Origin: an uncultured Oscillospiraceae bacterium
GTDB taxonomy: Bacteria; Bacillota; Clostridia; Oscillospirales; Acutalibacteraceae
NCBI GenBank assembly: GCA_900547305.1
Contig: URGH01000025.1
Location: 1-31,945, forward strand
Reading direction: 5' to 3'
Length of the DNA: 31,945 nucleotides
Part shown: positions 24,882 to 31,945 of the stretch, piece after piece
How positions within the stretch are numbered: the first letter of the stretch is position 1
How the letters are laid out: the number at the start of each line of letters is the position of its first letter
Notes under the pieces: generated by a model
Seen by the model: only the letters and a program-made list of their open reading frames with translations
Told to the model about the DNA's origin: nothing
Databases searched by the model: none
Translations under genes and position numbers: made by a program

Positions 24882-25685
24882 TCACCTTTCTTCAGGTTCC
24901 TTTGCCCAAACCCCGATTTTCAAACCATTGCTTTTCACTGCGGCAACAATATCGTTCCATATTTCTTTACTGGTTTTTTCTTTAATGTAGTGAACACCCC
25001 GTTTTTGCTTAGTTATACCCTCTAAGGCAAGAATCGGGCGGTCAAACGGCTTGTCCGAGCAGGGAAAGAATGAATATATTTCATCCTTTTTTGCTTTTTC
25101 GTTATACATTTTACCCTTATATATCTTGTTATTGCTTTCTTTGTCAAGTAAATTCACTGTAACCGTTTTAAAGCAATCCGAACATTCGTTATTTTCTATA
25201 TCACCGTCAACAACAAACACCGTATCTAAAACAAATTCACCGTTTACTCGACTGCCGAAAATAATAATATCGTTTTCATGTAAATCTTTCAAAATCGGGT
25301 ATTTGTTTTGCATACAGTTGCTATAATAAAAGTGATCGCCGAAAACATAAGGGTCTGTATTCAACAGTCCGTTATCCGCACTTTTACAACCGCCGTTGCA
25401 GTTCTCTGATGTAACGTCTGTTTTATCATTATCAGACGAATGCAGAAGTAATGTATGTGCATAATACTTATTGCCGTTAAAATTTTCACGGCTTGCAATT
25501 GAATAAGACTCCCATTCACCCCAAAAATATCCTGATTCATTTTTGCTTTCACCGTCATCTTCAAGGAATAAAATTTTATTTTCAATAAGCTTTCTTTTAT
25601 GCCTTCCTCTATTCCATGAGATTTCGCCTTCCCTGCGGTCATAACCGCCCGGATGCATAAACTGAATAATGTTTTCGCTATTCAA
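24882..25685 (-). CDS. Conserved hypothetical protein with HPGG and FWGEWE motifs
   Basis: A 267-aa soluble protein without signal peptide. Notable motifs are IIQFMHPGGYDRREGEISWN, HKRKLIE and FWGEWESYS near the N-terminus (1-60), and DIIIFGSRV and LDTVFVVD in the middle. I do not recognise the family, although HPGG...WN...HKRK...FWGEWE is the look of a conserved uncharacterised protein with an unidentified enzymatic fold. There are seven Cys residues (for example CNGGC and CSDC), so metal binding is possible. The start is a TTG after CGGGGGATTTTT. It lies 6 bp before the LRR-dockerin ATG on the same strand, so the two are coupled. A good promoter with an operator-like palindrome precedes it. 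Confidence 0.5.
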   Translation of the reverse strand: MNSENIIQFMHPGGYDRREGEISWNRGRHKRKLIENKILFLEDDGESKNESGYFWGEWESYSIASRENFNGNKYYAHTLLLHSSDNDKTDVTSENCNGGCKSADNGLLNTDPYVFGDHFYYSNCMQNKYPILKDLHENDIIIFGSRVNGEFVLDTVFVVDGDIENNECSDCFKTVTVNLLDKESNNKIYKGKMYNEKAKKDEIYSFFPCSDKPFDRPILALEGITKQKRGVHYIKEKTSKEIWNDIVAAVKSNGLKIGVWAKEPEER

Positions 25686-25741
25686 AAAAATCCCCCGTTC
25701 AAGTAAAAAAGTATACCCTTAAATTTCCTGTTTTTGTTATT

Positions 25742-25772
25742 ATTTTATCATACAATAATCTTGATTTCAAGA
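25742..25772 (-). promoter_or_regulatory. Predicted promoter with palindromic operator of the 267-aa gene/LRR operon
   Basis: On the minus strand TTGAAA (25770-25765), a 17-bp spacer and TAAAAT (25747-25742). The -35 box is inside a perfect palindrome TCTTGATTTCAAGA (25759-25772), a plausible repressor site. The TTG start codon is about 50 bases downstream. Confidence 0.55.
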
Positions 25773-25856
25773 CAATTTCCCATTTTTATCCTTTTATTCA
25801 AAAATACAAAAACTTTTTTTATTTGAACTCTCGTTTTTTTGTTACAGACAAAAATC

Positions 25857-25894
25857 AGCCCGCTGCTGTCGGTTGAAACCGATAACAACGGGCT
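25857..25894. terminator. Bidirectional terminator after the mutarotase-fold gene
   Basis: AGCCCG (25857-25862) pairs with CGGGCT (25889-25894), with a second inner stem TCGGTT/AACCGA. On the minus strand GATTTTTGTC follows, and on the plus strand TTTAGTTTTAT. It ends the operon at 25987. The rest of 25686-25986 holds the promoter at 25742-25772 and a short direct repeat of ATTCCGAATT (near 25906 and 25925), and no gene. Confidence 0.65.
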
Positions 25895-25986
25895 TTAGTT
25901 TTATAATTCCGAATTACGCATTGCGAATTCCGAATTAAAATTTTCTGAATGAATATGCCAAGAGGGCACATTTTCAAAGCGGCTGA

Positions 25987-26919
25987 TTACAGCTTTTCAA
26001 GCATAGCGTCTATTGAATCGTCATTCTTAAAATCAATATCGCACGGCTTTTTGCAGAGCGACCAGCTTTCGGTGTGGGTAACGGTCTCGCCCGGCTTTAC
26101 GGTTTTAAGCTCACCGAGCGACTCAACCTCAATCATACTGTCGTTGGTATATGTTTCAAAGGAGCAGCCGCCGTCGGGGTAATTTCCGTTCGGGTGGTTT
26201 GTATCAAAGCTCTTGCATAAAATATCGTCGTTAAGGCAGAAATAAACCGTGCCGCAGTTAAGGTCAAAGCCCAGCTTTATAGGCTGCTCGTACCTTTCAT
26301 CCTGCCTGAGTGTTACATACTTTCTGCCCCAGTAAATGCGGTCGTTGCTCATATCGGTATAGGGCCAGACCGATATAATCCTGTTGGAAAGCAGCCCCGT
26401 ATCGTTAGTGTTCATAGGTATAATAAGCGTTCCGCCCTTTTCGGAAACCGAAAGTCCCCAAATTGCAAAATTCTTATCCTTTTCGGAAATATTTTTAACG
26501 CGCATAATAACCTGCATATTCGCGTCATCCGCGTCCATTTTAATTTCAAGGCTTTTAGCCGCGCCGTTTTCAACCTCGGGATTCGGTGTAAACACCGCGC
26601 CGTCATCGGTAATTTCATAGCTTATAGGCTCTAAATCGGGGTAATATGTTTCGGGGTAGCTTTCGGGAGACAGCCATATTCTGTGCCCGCCGAGGTTTTC
26701 CCAGCGCTTGCCCTCGCCGAAATAATCGGTAAATTCCTTATCCGACTTTGAGCCGAACGCCTTGCGGTTGGCGCACATAAGGTTTTGCCCGCCCACATAG
26801 CCGAAACGTATTATTCTGGGTCCTATATCAACTGTTACATACGCCTCAATTACGCCGTTTGTAACGCAAATGCAGCGCCCGTAATCCTTAAAGCTTTCAA
26901 TTTCTTTTATGCTTACCAT
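25987..26919 (-). CDS. DUF4380-like galactose-mutarotase-fold protein
   Basis: A 310-aa cytosolic protein of mainly beta strands. Near the N-terminus it has VTVDIGPRIIRFGYVGGQNL and, after a variable loop, GGHRIWLSPESYPETYYPDL, then regular strand pairs to the end. This is the pattern of the DUF4380 group of the galactose-mutarotase-like superfamily, where GGHR-x-W-x-x-P lies by the sugar-binding face. No substrate is known to me. It begins 7 bp after tmcAL on the same strand, so the two are co-transcribed. The nearby galK (30 kb end) is on the opposite strand and is not evidence of a common pathway. There is a good terminator downstream. Confidence 0.55.
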   Translation of the reverse strand: MVSIKEIESFKDYGRCICVTNGVIEAYVTVDIGPRIIRFGYVGGQNLMCANRKAFGSKSDKEFTDYFGEGKRWENLGGHRIWLSPESYPETYYPDLEPISYEITDDGAVFTPNPEVENGAAKSLEIKMDADDANMQVIMRVKNISEKDKNFAIWGLSVSEKGGTLIIPMNTNDTGLLSNRIISVWPYTDMSNDRIYWGRKYVTLRQDERYEQPIKLGFDLNCGTVYFCLNDDILCKSFDTNHPNGNYPDGGCSFETYTNDSMIEVESLGELKTVKPGETVTHTESWSLCKKPCDIDFKNDDSIDAMLEKL

Positions 26920-26925
26920 AAAAAG

Positions 26926-28086
26926 TCACTCCGTTTTTATAATTTTTGCGGTATACTCCGCCCCGCAAGGCTGCGGCATGGGTAAGGCAAGTGAGAACAT
27001 ATCCGTTGCGCGGCACTCCGCGGCAAAAAGTCGTTTCGCGCAGCCATGCAGCCTTTCAATATCCGATACGCGGGTTATAACCGGTATGGGAGACATTTCA
27101 GCCGCCTGTTTTAAGTGCTCTTCGCCGTTTTTGTTAAAGCCGAGCACCCTTACATACGGCGGTGGTTTCATAAAGAACTCGTTATCCAGCCCTAAAAAAG
27201 CCGACAGCGCAAGCCGCCTTATTCTCGCGTGGGTATACCGCTTGACCTTAACTGTATTATACAATTCTTCCGTGCTGCTTGCAAGCCTTATTGCAGAAAA
27301 AAGTTTATTTTCTATTCCCTCGCTTATATCGGGCAGTTTTTTAAGGTCTTCGGACGTTTTTTGCCTTAAAACCGCAAGTATTGCGCGGTCGAGCCTTTTA
27401 ATATCCGCCGCCGTTTCGGTGGTAAAAAATTCGCGAGCCTCGGGCGGTATATATTTTTTGCAAAAATCAATATCCCCCGCCCGCATTTTTTCGCGCAAAA
27501 TGGATGCTGCGGCATAGCCGTTTTCGGCTGTTTCGGAATCGTGCGCAGCGCCCCGCCGCCGAACGGTTAAAAATTCCATATCGGCATTTATTGCCCTTGC
27601 CGCCGCAATATATTCTATTGCAAGGTTATTGTTAGCGCCGCAGAGCAGGTTTTCGCCTATCCCCGCCGCCTTTTCACGCGCCGCAGCAAAGGTAAGCCCC
27701 AAATCAAGGTATTTTTTAAGCCGTTCTTTATATTCATCCGCCGAAAGCACGTCCGCCGCGTTTTCAAGCTTTTTTACGTCTCCGCACTCGCTGCCGAAGA
27801 TAAGGCTTTCGCACCCGAAAGCCGATAATACCGACACACCGCCCAGCGCAAAGTTTTGGGCGGTTGACATGGCGTAGCTTACGGGAATTTCAAGCACAAT
27901 ATCCGCACCGCAGGCAAGCGCGGCGGTGGCTCGCTTTCTTTTATCAAAAATCGCAATATCGCCGCGCTGCACAAAATTCCCGCTTATTGCGGCAATAACC
28001 GTGCCGTGGCGGCGCGCCTCGGTTAAAAGGTATTTATGCCCCGTGTGCAGGGGGTTAAACTCCGCTATAACACCGATTGCCGACAA
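26926..28086 (-). CDS. tmcAL: tRNA(Met) cytidine acetate ligase (TmcAL/YlbM family)
   Basis: TmcAL acetylates C34 of elongator tRNA-Met using acetate and ATP. Signatures visible are the nucleotidyltransferase motif GVIAEFNPLHTGHKYLL, SGNFVQRGD, MSTAQNFALGGV and ESLIFGSECGD, followed by the family's helical C-terminal half. The usual start in the family is a few residues before GVIAEFNP. The preferred start is therefore the TTG at 28086 (AGAAGTGA upstream). A TTG at 28104 would add six residues but lacks an RBS. That gives 386 aa, near the usual ~400. Its substrate acetate and the divergently transcribed ackA next door are consistent, but a functional link is only inferred. Confidence 0.88.
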   Translation of the reverse strand: MSAIGVIAEFNPLHTGHKYLLTEARRHGTVIAAISGNFVQRGDIAIFDKRKRATAALACGADIVLEIPVSYAMSTAQNFALGGVSVLSAFGCESLIFGSECGDVKKLENAADVLSADEYKERLKKYLDLGLTFAAAREKAAGIGENLLCGANNNLAIEYIAAARAINADMEFLTVRRRGAAHDSETAENGYAAASILREKMRAGDIDFCKKYIPPEAREFFTTETAADIKRLDRAILAVLRQKTSEDLKKLPDISEGIENKLFSAIRLASSTEELYNTVKVKRYTHARIRRLALSAFLGLDNEFFMKPPPYVRVLGFNKNGEEHLKQAAEMSPIPVITRVSDIERLHGCAKRLFAAECRATDMFSLALPMPQPCGAEYTAKIIKTE

Positions 28087-28111
28087 AATATCACTTCTTT
28101 GCAAAAAAAAC

Positions 28112-28140
28112 TTGAAAAAATGCCTTATATACAGTATTAT
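28112..28140 (+). promoter_or_regulatory. Predicted promoter of the ackA-galK operon
   Basis: TTGAAA (28112-28117), a 17-bp spacer and TATTAT (28135-28140). The leader to the ATG at 28203 is about 55 nt and AT-rich. It lies in the divergent gap between tmcAL and ackA. Confidence 0.6.
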
Positions 28141-28202
28141 ATATTAGTTAGGTAATACTTTTCAAGGATAAATTAAATTTTTTACCAAAGGAAGTTTTAA
28201 GT

Positions 28203-29399
28203 ATGAAAATTTTTGTTGTAAACGCGGGCAGTTCCTCTTTGAAATATCAGCTTATCGATATGGATAACGAGCAGGTACTCGCAAAGGGTCTTTGCGAAAG
28301 AATAGGCGTTACGGGCGCTATTTCGCACAAAACGGCCGACGGCAGAGAATACTCCGCCGAGACCCCCATGCCCACCCACAGCGAGGCTTTTGAGGCGGTA
28401 GTTTACGCACTTACCAAAAGCGACGCCAAGGTTATTGATTCGTTTGATGAAATTTCGGCTATCGGTCACCGCATAGTACAGGGCGGCAGCATTTTCCCGA
28501 ACAGCTGCCTTGTAACGCCCGATGTTATTGATAAAATTGAGGAGCTCGGCGCATTGGCACCGCTGCACAATCCCGCGCATGTGCTGGCAATCCGCGCCTG
28601 CATAAAGACCTTCGGTGATAAAATTCCGCAGGTGGTTGTGTTTGATACCTCATTCCACCAGACAATGCCGCCCAAAGCCTATATGTACCCACTGCCCTAT
28701 GAGTATTACGAGAAGTACGGCGTTCGCAAATACGGCGCGCACGGCACATCCCACCGCTTTGTAAGCGACAGAGTAGCCGCAATTGAGGGCAAGCCGAAGA
28801 AAGACCTTAAAATCATCACCTGCCACCTCGGCAACGGCTGCTCCATTACCGCCATTAAGGACGGCGTGTGCGTAGATACCTCAATGGGCTTTACCCCGCT
28901 TGACGGCTTTATGATGGGCACCCGCTCGGGAACCCTCGACCCCTCGGCGCTTACCTACATAGCCGAAAAGGAGCATTTATCCCCCGAGGATGTAAATACC
29001 GTTTGCAATAAAAAATCGGGTATGCTCGGAATTTCCGGTATTTCAAACGATAACCGCGATATTTGCGCCGCGGCAGAGGCGGGCAATAAACGCGCGCAGC
29101 TTGCAATAGAAATGCAGAGATATGAAATTCTCAAATTCATAGGCTCTTACATTGCCGCTATGAACGGCGTTGACGCCATAGCCTTTACCGGCGGCATAGG
29201 CGAAAACGACCCCGAGCTGCGCAAATCGGTTTGCGATAATTTAAGCTTTGTAGGCGTTGAAATTGACGACGCGCAAAATAAGCTCCGCGGTAAGGAGGTT
29301 AAAATTTCCACCGATAACAGCCGCGTAAACGTTTACGTTATTCCGACGAACGAGGAGCTTGCCATAGCAAGAGATACACTTGCCATAATTTCCAAATAA
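28203..29399 (+). CDS. ackA: Acetate kinase
   Basis: Interconverts acetyl phosphate + ADP and acetate + ATP, the last step of acetate-forming fermentation. The 398-aa length is standard. Motifs in order are VNAGSSSLKYQL (1-20), IGHRIVQGGSIF, VFDTSFHQTMP, KYGAHGTSHRFVS, CHLGNGCSI, DTSMGFTPLDGFMMGTRSG, and FTGGIGENDPELR, covering the two acetate-kinase signatures and the ATP site. AAGGAAG precedes the ATG. No pta (phosphotransacetylase) gene is next to it. galK follows 18 bp downstream in the same direction and is probably in the same operon, driven from 28112-28140. Everything looks intact. Confidence 0.97.
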   Translation: MKIFVVNAGSSSLKYQLIDMDNEQVLAKGLCERIGVTGAISHKTADGREYSAETPMPTHSEAFEAVVYALTKSDAKVIDSFDEISAIGHRIVQGGSIFPNSCLVTPDVIDKIEELGALAPLHNPAHVLAIRACIKTFGDKIPQVVVFDTSFHQTMPPKAYMYPLPYEYYEKYGVRKYGAHGTSHRFVSDRVAAIEGKPKKDLKIITCHLGNGCSITAIKDGVCVDTSMGFTPLDGFMMGTRSGTLDPSALTYIAEKEHLSPEDVNTVCNKKSGMLGISGISNDNRDICAAAEAGNKRAQLAIEMQRYEILKFIGSYIAAMNGVDAIAFTGGIGENDPELRKSVCDNLSFVGVEIDDAQNKLRGKEVKISTDNSRVNVYVIPTNEELAIARDTLAIISK

Positions 29400-29417
29400 T
29401 CATAATCGGAGGGCTTT

Positions 29418-30689
29418 ATGAATATCACCGAAATTAAACAAAAAATAGAAAACGGCGCTTTTGATAAGGATTTTACAATGCTTTACGGCGATGTAAGCGC
29501 TGCCCGCGCGCGTTACAGCGCCACGTGCAACAGCTTTTGCGATATTTTTTCGGAAAGAGAGGGCATACGCCTTTTCTCCGCCCCCGGCAGAACCGAGGTG
29601 GGCGGCAACCACACCGACCACCAGCACGGCTCGGTGCTTGCGGGCGGCGTTAATCTTGACGTTATAGCCGTAGTCGCCCCGAACAGCGACGGCAAAGTCC
29701 GCATTAAGTCCGAGGGCTACGATATGGACGTTATAGATATTGCCGAGCTTGAAAAGAACGAAGCCGAGCACGGCCGTGCTTCCGCGCTTATACGCGGCGT
29801 GCTTTCCCGCTTTAAGGAGCTCGGCTGCGCGCTTTCGGGCTTTAACGCTTATACCACTTCAAACGTTCTTAAAGGCTCGGGGCTTTCCTCTTCCGCCGCG
29901 TTTGAGGTTTTGGTGGGTAATATTGTAAACGGCATGCTCTTTGAAAACAGGGTGGATGAAATTACCGTTGCCAAAATAGGGCAGTATGCCGAGCGCGAAT
30001 ATTTCGGCAAGCCCTGCGGTCTGCTCGACCAAATGGCAAGCTCGCTCGGCGGGTTTACCTATGCCGATTTCTTCGACCCGTCAGAGCCGATAACCGAAAA
30101 GATAAACCTTGATATTCACTCTTTCGGCTACACCCTTTGCGTTGTAGATACCGGCGGCAACCACGCAAATTTAACTCAGGATTACGCCGATATTACAATA
30201 GAATGTAAAAAAATCAGCAACGCGCTGGGGGTTGATTTCCTGCGCGACGCCGATTCCGACCGTTTTTATAAGAGTATTCCCGAGCTGCGCCGCTCCTGCG
30301 GCGACCGCGCCGTGCTGCGCGCTTTCCATTTCTTCAACGAGCAAAACCGCGTTGAGGAGCAGAAAGCAGCGCTGAAAGCCGGTGATTTTGAAAGTTTTTT
30401 AAGGCTTGTTAACGAATCGGGCGAGTCCTCTTACGATTATCTGCAAAACCTTTATTCCAATTCGGACGTTGCCGAGCAGGGCTTACCGCTCGCGATTGCT
30501 TTAACTAAGAAATTTTTAAACGGTAAGGGCGCCTGCCGCGTTCACGGCGGCGGCTTTGCGGGAACAATACAGTGCTATATTCCCACCGGAATTTTAGCCG
30601 ATTACAAGAAAATGATTGAAGCTGTTTTCGGGTGCGGCAGCTGCTGCGTTCTCAATATCCGTCCGATAGGCGGCTACGAAATTAAATAA
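29418..30689 (+). CDS. galK: Galactokinase
   Basis: Phosphorylates alpha-D-galactose to galactose 1-phosphate, the entry step of the Leloir pathway. At 423 aa it is slightly longer than the usual ~390. GHMP-kinase motifs are visible: PGRTEVGGNHTDHQHG (galactokinase signature, about 55-70), LKGSGLSSSAAFEVLVG (ATP-binding), and HGGGFAGTIQCYIP (motif 3). The first ~40 residues precede the signature and account for the extra length. The RBS is GGAGG, five bases before the ATG, and the gene begins 18 bp after ackA. A strong terminator follows. No galT, galE or transporter is in the window. Confidence 0.95.
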   Translation: MNITEIKQKIENGAFDKDFTMLYGDVSAARARYSATCNSFCDIFSEREGIRLFSAPGRTEVGGNHTDHQHGSVLAGGVNLDVIAVVAPNSDGKVRIKSEGYDMDVIDIAELEKNEAEHGRASALIRGVLSRFKELGCALSGFNAYTTSNVLKGSGLSSSAAFEVLVGNIVNGMLFENRVDEITVAKIGQYAEREYFGKPCGLLDQMASSLGGFTYADFFDPSEPITEKINLDIHSFGYTLCVVDTGGNHANLTQDYADITIECKKISNALGVDFLRDADSDRFYKSIPELRRSCGDRAVLRAFHFFNEQNRVEEQKAALKAGDFESFLRLVNESGESSYDYLQNLYSNSDVAEQGLPLAIALTKKFLNGKGACRVHGGGFAGTIQCYIPTGILADYKKMIEAVFGCGSCCVLNIRPIGGYEIK

Positions 30690-30706
30690 ACGATATTTTA
30701 ATCATC

Positions 30707-30749
30707 AAAAATCCCCCGGTAAAACATGTTGTTTTACCGGGGGATTTTT
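30707..30749 (+). terminator. Strong intrinsic terminator of the ackA-galK operon
   Basis: A 19-bp perfect stem (30707-30725 with 30731-30749) around ATGTT, GC-rich in the middle, ends in a run of six Ts. Because the stem is flanked by A and T runs it can act from both strands, but tyrS on the minus strand ends well before it. Confidence 0.9.
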
Positions 30750-30779
30750 TGTTTGCAACAACCCCACTGGCTTTGCCGC

Positions 30780-30930
30780 CCATAGGTCCCTTCTTTTTGA
30801 CGTATGTCAAAATAGAGGGGAGCTGTCAACGAAGTTGACTGAGGGGTATTTTTCTAATATCTACCATCTAACATCTAATGTCTAAATTGGCCGAGGGGTA
30901 TTCTTCTAATATCTACCGTCTGATATCCGA
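30780..30930. repeat. Intergenic palindromic and short-tandem repeat cluster between galK and tyrS
   Basis: Two perfect small hairpins follow one another: TTTTGAC-gtat-GTCAAAA (30795-30812, inside an outer CCCT/AGGG) and GTCAAC-gaa-GTTGAC (30825-30839). Then a ~30-bp unit beginning GAGGGGTATT is directly repeated (from 30841 and from 30893), each copy followed by degenerate seven-base units of the type TCTAATA/TCTACCA/TCTAACA. No reading frame is supported. It looks like a REP-type or other dispersed intergenic repeat. Confidence 0.6.
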
Positions 30931-30941
30931 TATAAAACTTA

Positions 30942-31945
30942 TCAAACCGTAAATTTATGGAATACCTTTTTACCCTTTTTGAGTATTACTTCATTTTCAA
31001 AGGCGCTCTTTTCAAGGGCAAATTTCGGGTCGGTCACCTTTTCGTCGTTCACGCTCACGCCGCCCTGCTGAACCAAGCGCCGCGCCTCGCCGTTAGAGGC
31101 GGCAAGCCCGCCATTTACCATCATAGCCAAAATGCCTATTTCGCCGTCTGTAAAGTCATCGTCTGAAAGCTTGGTAGAGGGCATATCGGCGTGCGAGCCG
31201 CCGCCCGCAAATATTGCGCGAGCCGCCGCCTGCGCCTTTTCGGCTTCTTCCTCGCCGTGCACAAGTTTTGTAAGCTCATATGCCAAAATTTCCTTTGCGG
31301 TGTTGAGCTGACTGCCCTCCCACTCGTCCATTTTGTCAATTTCTTCAAGCGGCAGGAATGTAAGCATGCGTATGCACTTTAAAACGTCCGCGTCGGCAAC
31401 GTTGCGCCAGTACTGGTAAAATTCATAGGGCGAGGTCTTTTCGGGGTCGAGCCATACAGCGCCCGAGGCGGTCTTGCCCATTTTCTTGCCCTCGGAATTA
31501 AGCAGCAGGGTTATTGTCATAGCATATGCGTCTTTGCCCAGCTTTTTGCGTATAAGCTCGCTGCCGCCTAACATATTAGACCACTGGTCGTCGCCGCCGA
31601 ACTGCATATTGCAGCCGTACTCTTTAAAGAGGTGGTAAAAATCGTAGCTCTGCATTATCATATAGTTAAATTCAAGAAAGCTAAGCCCCTTTTCCATGCG
31701 CTGCTTGTAGCACTCGGCGCGCAGCATATTATTAACCGAGAAGCAGGCGCCCACGTCGCGCAAAAGGTCAATGTAATTAAGCTTTAAAAGCCAATCGGCA
31801 TTGTTTACCATTTGCGCCTTGCCCTCGCCGAATTCTATAAAGCGGCTCATCTGCTTTTTAAAGCAATCGCAATTGTGCTGTATCTGCTCGGGGGTCATCA
31901 TTGAGCGCATATCGGTTCTGCCCGAGGGGTCGCCTATATACCCCG
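30942..31945 (-). CDS. tyrS: Tyrosyl-tRNA synthetase, partial (5' end beyond the window)
   Basis: Charges tRNA-Tyr. The reading frame continues to the window edge: the first visible residues are GYIGDPSGRTDMRSMM, which is the conserved loop after the HIGH region, so about 75-85 N-terminal residues and the HIGH motif are missing from view. An internal Met at 31910 is not the start. Visible parts are the tyrosine-binding region QFGGDDQWSNM, the KMGKT form of KMSKS, and a C-terminal S4 RNA-binding domain (about the last 60-90 residues, LAASNGEARRLVQQGGVSVN). The gene converges on galK. Any T-box leader would be outside the window. Confidence 0.96.
   Translation of the reverse strand, partial: GYIGDPSGRTDMRSMMTPEQIQHNCDCFKKQMSRFIEFGEGKAQMVNNADWLLKLNYIDLLRDVGACFSVNNMLRAECYKQRMEKGLSFLEFNYMIMQSYDFYHLFKEYGCNMQFGGDDQWSNMLGGSELIRKKLGKDAYAMTITLLLNSEGKKMGKTASGAVWLDPEKTSPYEFYQYWRNVADADVLKCIRMLTFLPLEEIDKMDEWEGSQLNTAKEILAYELTKLVHGEEEAEKAQAAARAIFAGGGSHADMPSTKLSDDDFTDGEIGILAMMVNGGLAASNGEARRLVQQGGVSVNDEKVTDPKFALEKSAFENEVILKKGKKVFHKFTV

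Noticed and set aside
28197..28782. Antisense frames across ackA
   Set aside because: They mirror the codon structure of a well-conserved acetate kinase and have no start signals.

Overview
The window looks like DNA from an anaerobic, spore-forming, low-to-moderate GC Firmicute of the Ruminococcus/Oscillospiraceae type. Supporting signs are sporulation genes (spoIVB, a ymxH/ylmC-type gene), two proteins with dockerin modules (a cellulosome- or amylosome-type attachment system), acetate kinase, and a T4SS of the kind carried by clostridial integrative and conjugative elements (ICEs). The species cannot be named from the sequence.

Region 1 (1 to about 18,978, all genes on the minus strand) is best read as one end of an ICE. 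Read 5' to 3' (right to left) it holds two DNA-binding/regulatory genes (18757-17101), a 7.4-kb gene for a secreted subtilisin/YD-repeat/dockerin polymorphic toxin with its toxin tip and candidate immunity gene (16964-8445), two lipoproteins and a membrane protein (8217-5976), and a T4SS operon (5790-133): pilin-like protein, VirB6-like protein, secreted Gly-rich protein, VirB8-position membrane protein lacking its peptidase half, DUF3789 microprotein, and a PrgI-VirB4 fusion. No integrase, relaxase or coupling protein lies in the window, so they must be further left or absent. Both element operons begin with a promoter and a short leader that ends in a terminator-like hairpin just before the first ribosome binding site.

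The junction is the most striking point. spoIVB (20073-18979) stops immediately before the catalytic serine of its GMSGSP motif. His228 and Asp350 are present, the next residue should be the serine, and a TGA is there instead. The element therefore appears to sit inside spoIVB, so SpoIVB should be non-functional until precise excision. This resembles the skin element in sigK, but in a forespore gene.

Region 2 (18,979 to 31,945) is chromosomal. It has ymxH, two membrane-protein genes (one DUF624/YesL-like), a small tail-anchored protein, a nested palindrome with DnaA-box-like cores, a dockerin-bearing leucine-rich-repeat surface protein whose signal peptide is broken by an in-frame TAG, an unrecognised protein, a mutarotase-fold protein with tmcAL, a plus-strand ackA-galK operon, and a partial tyrS running off the right edge.
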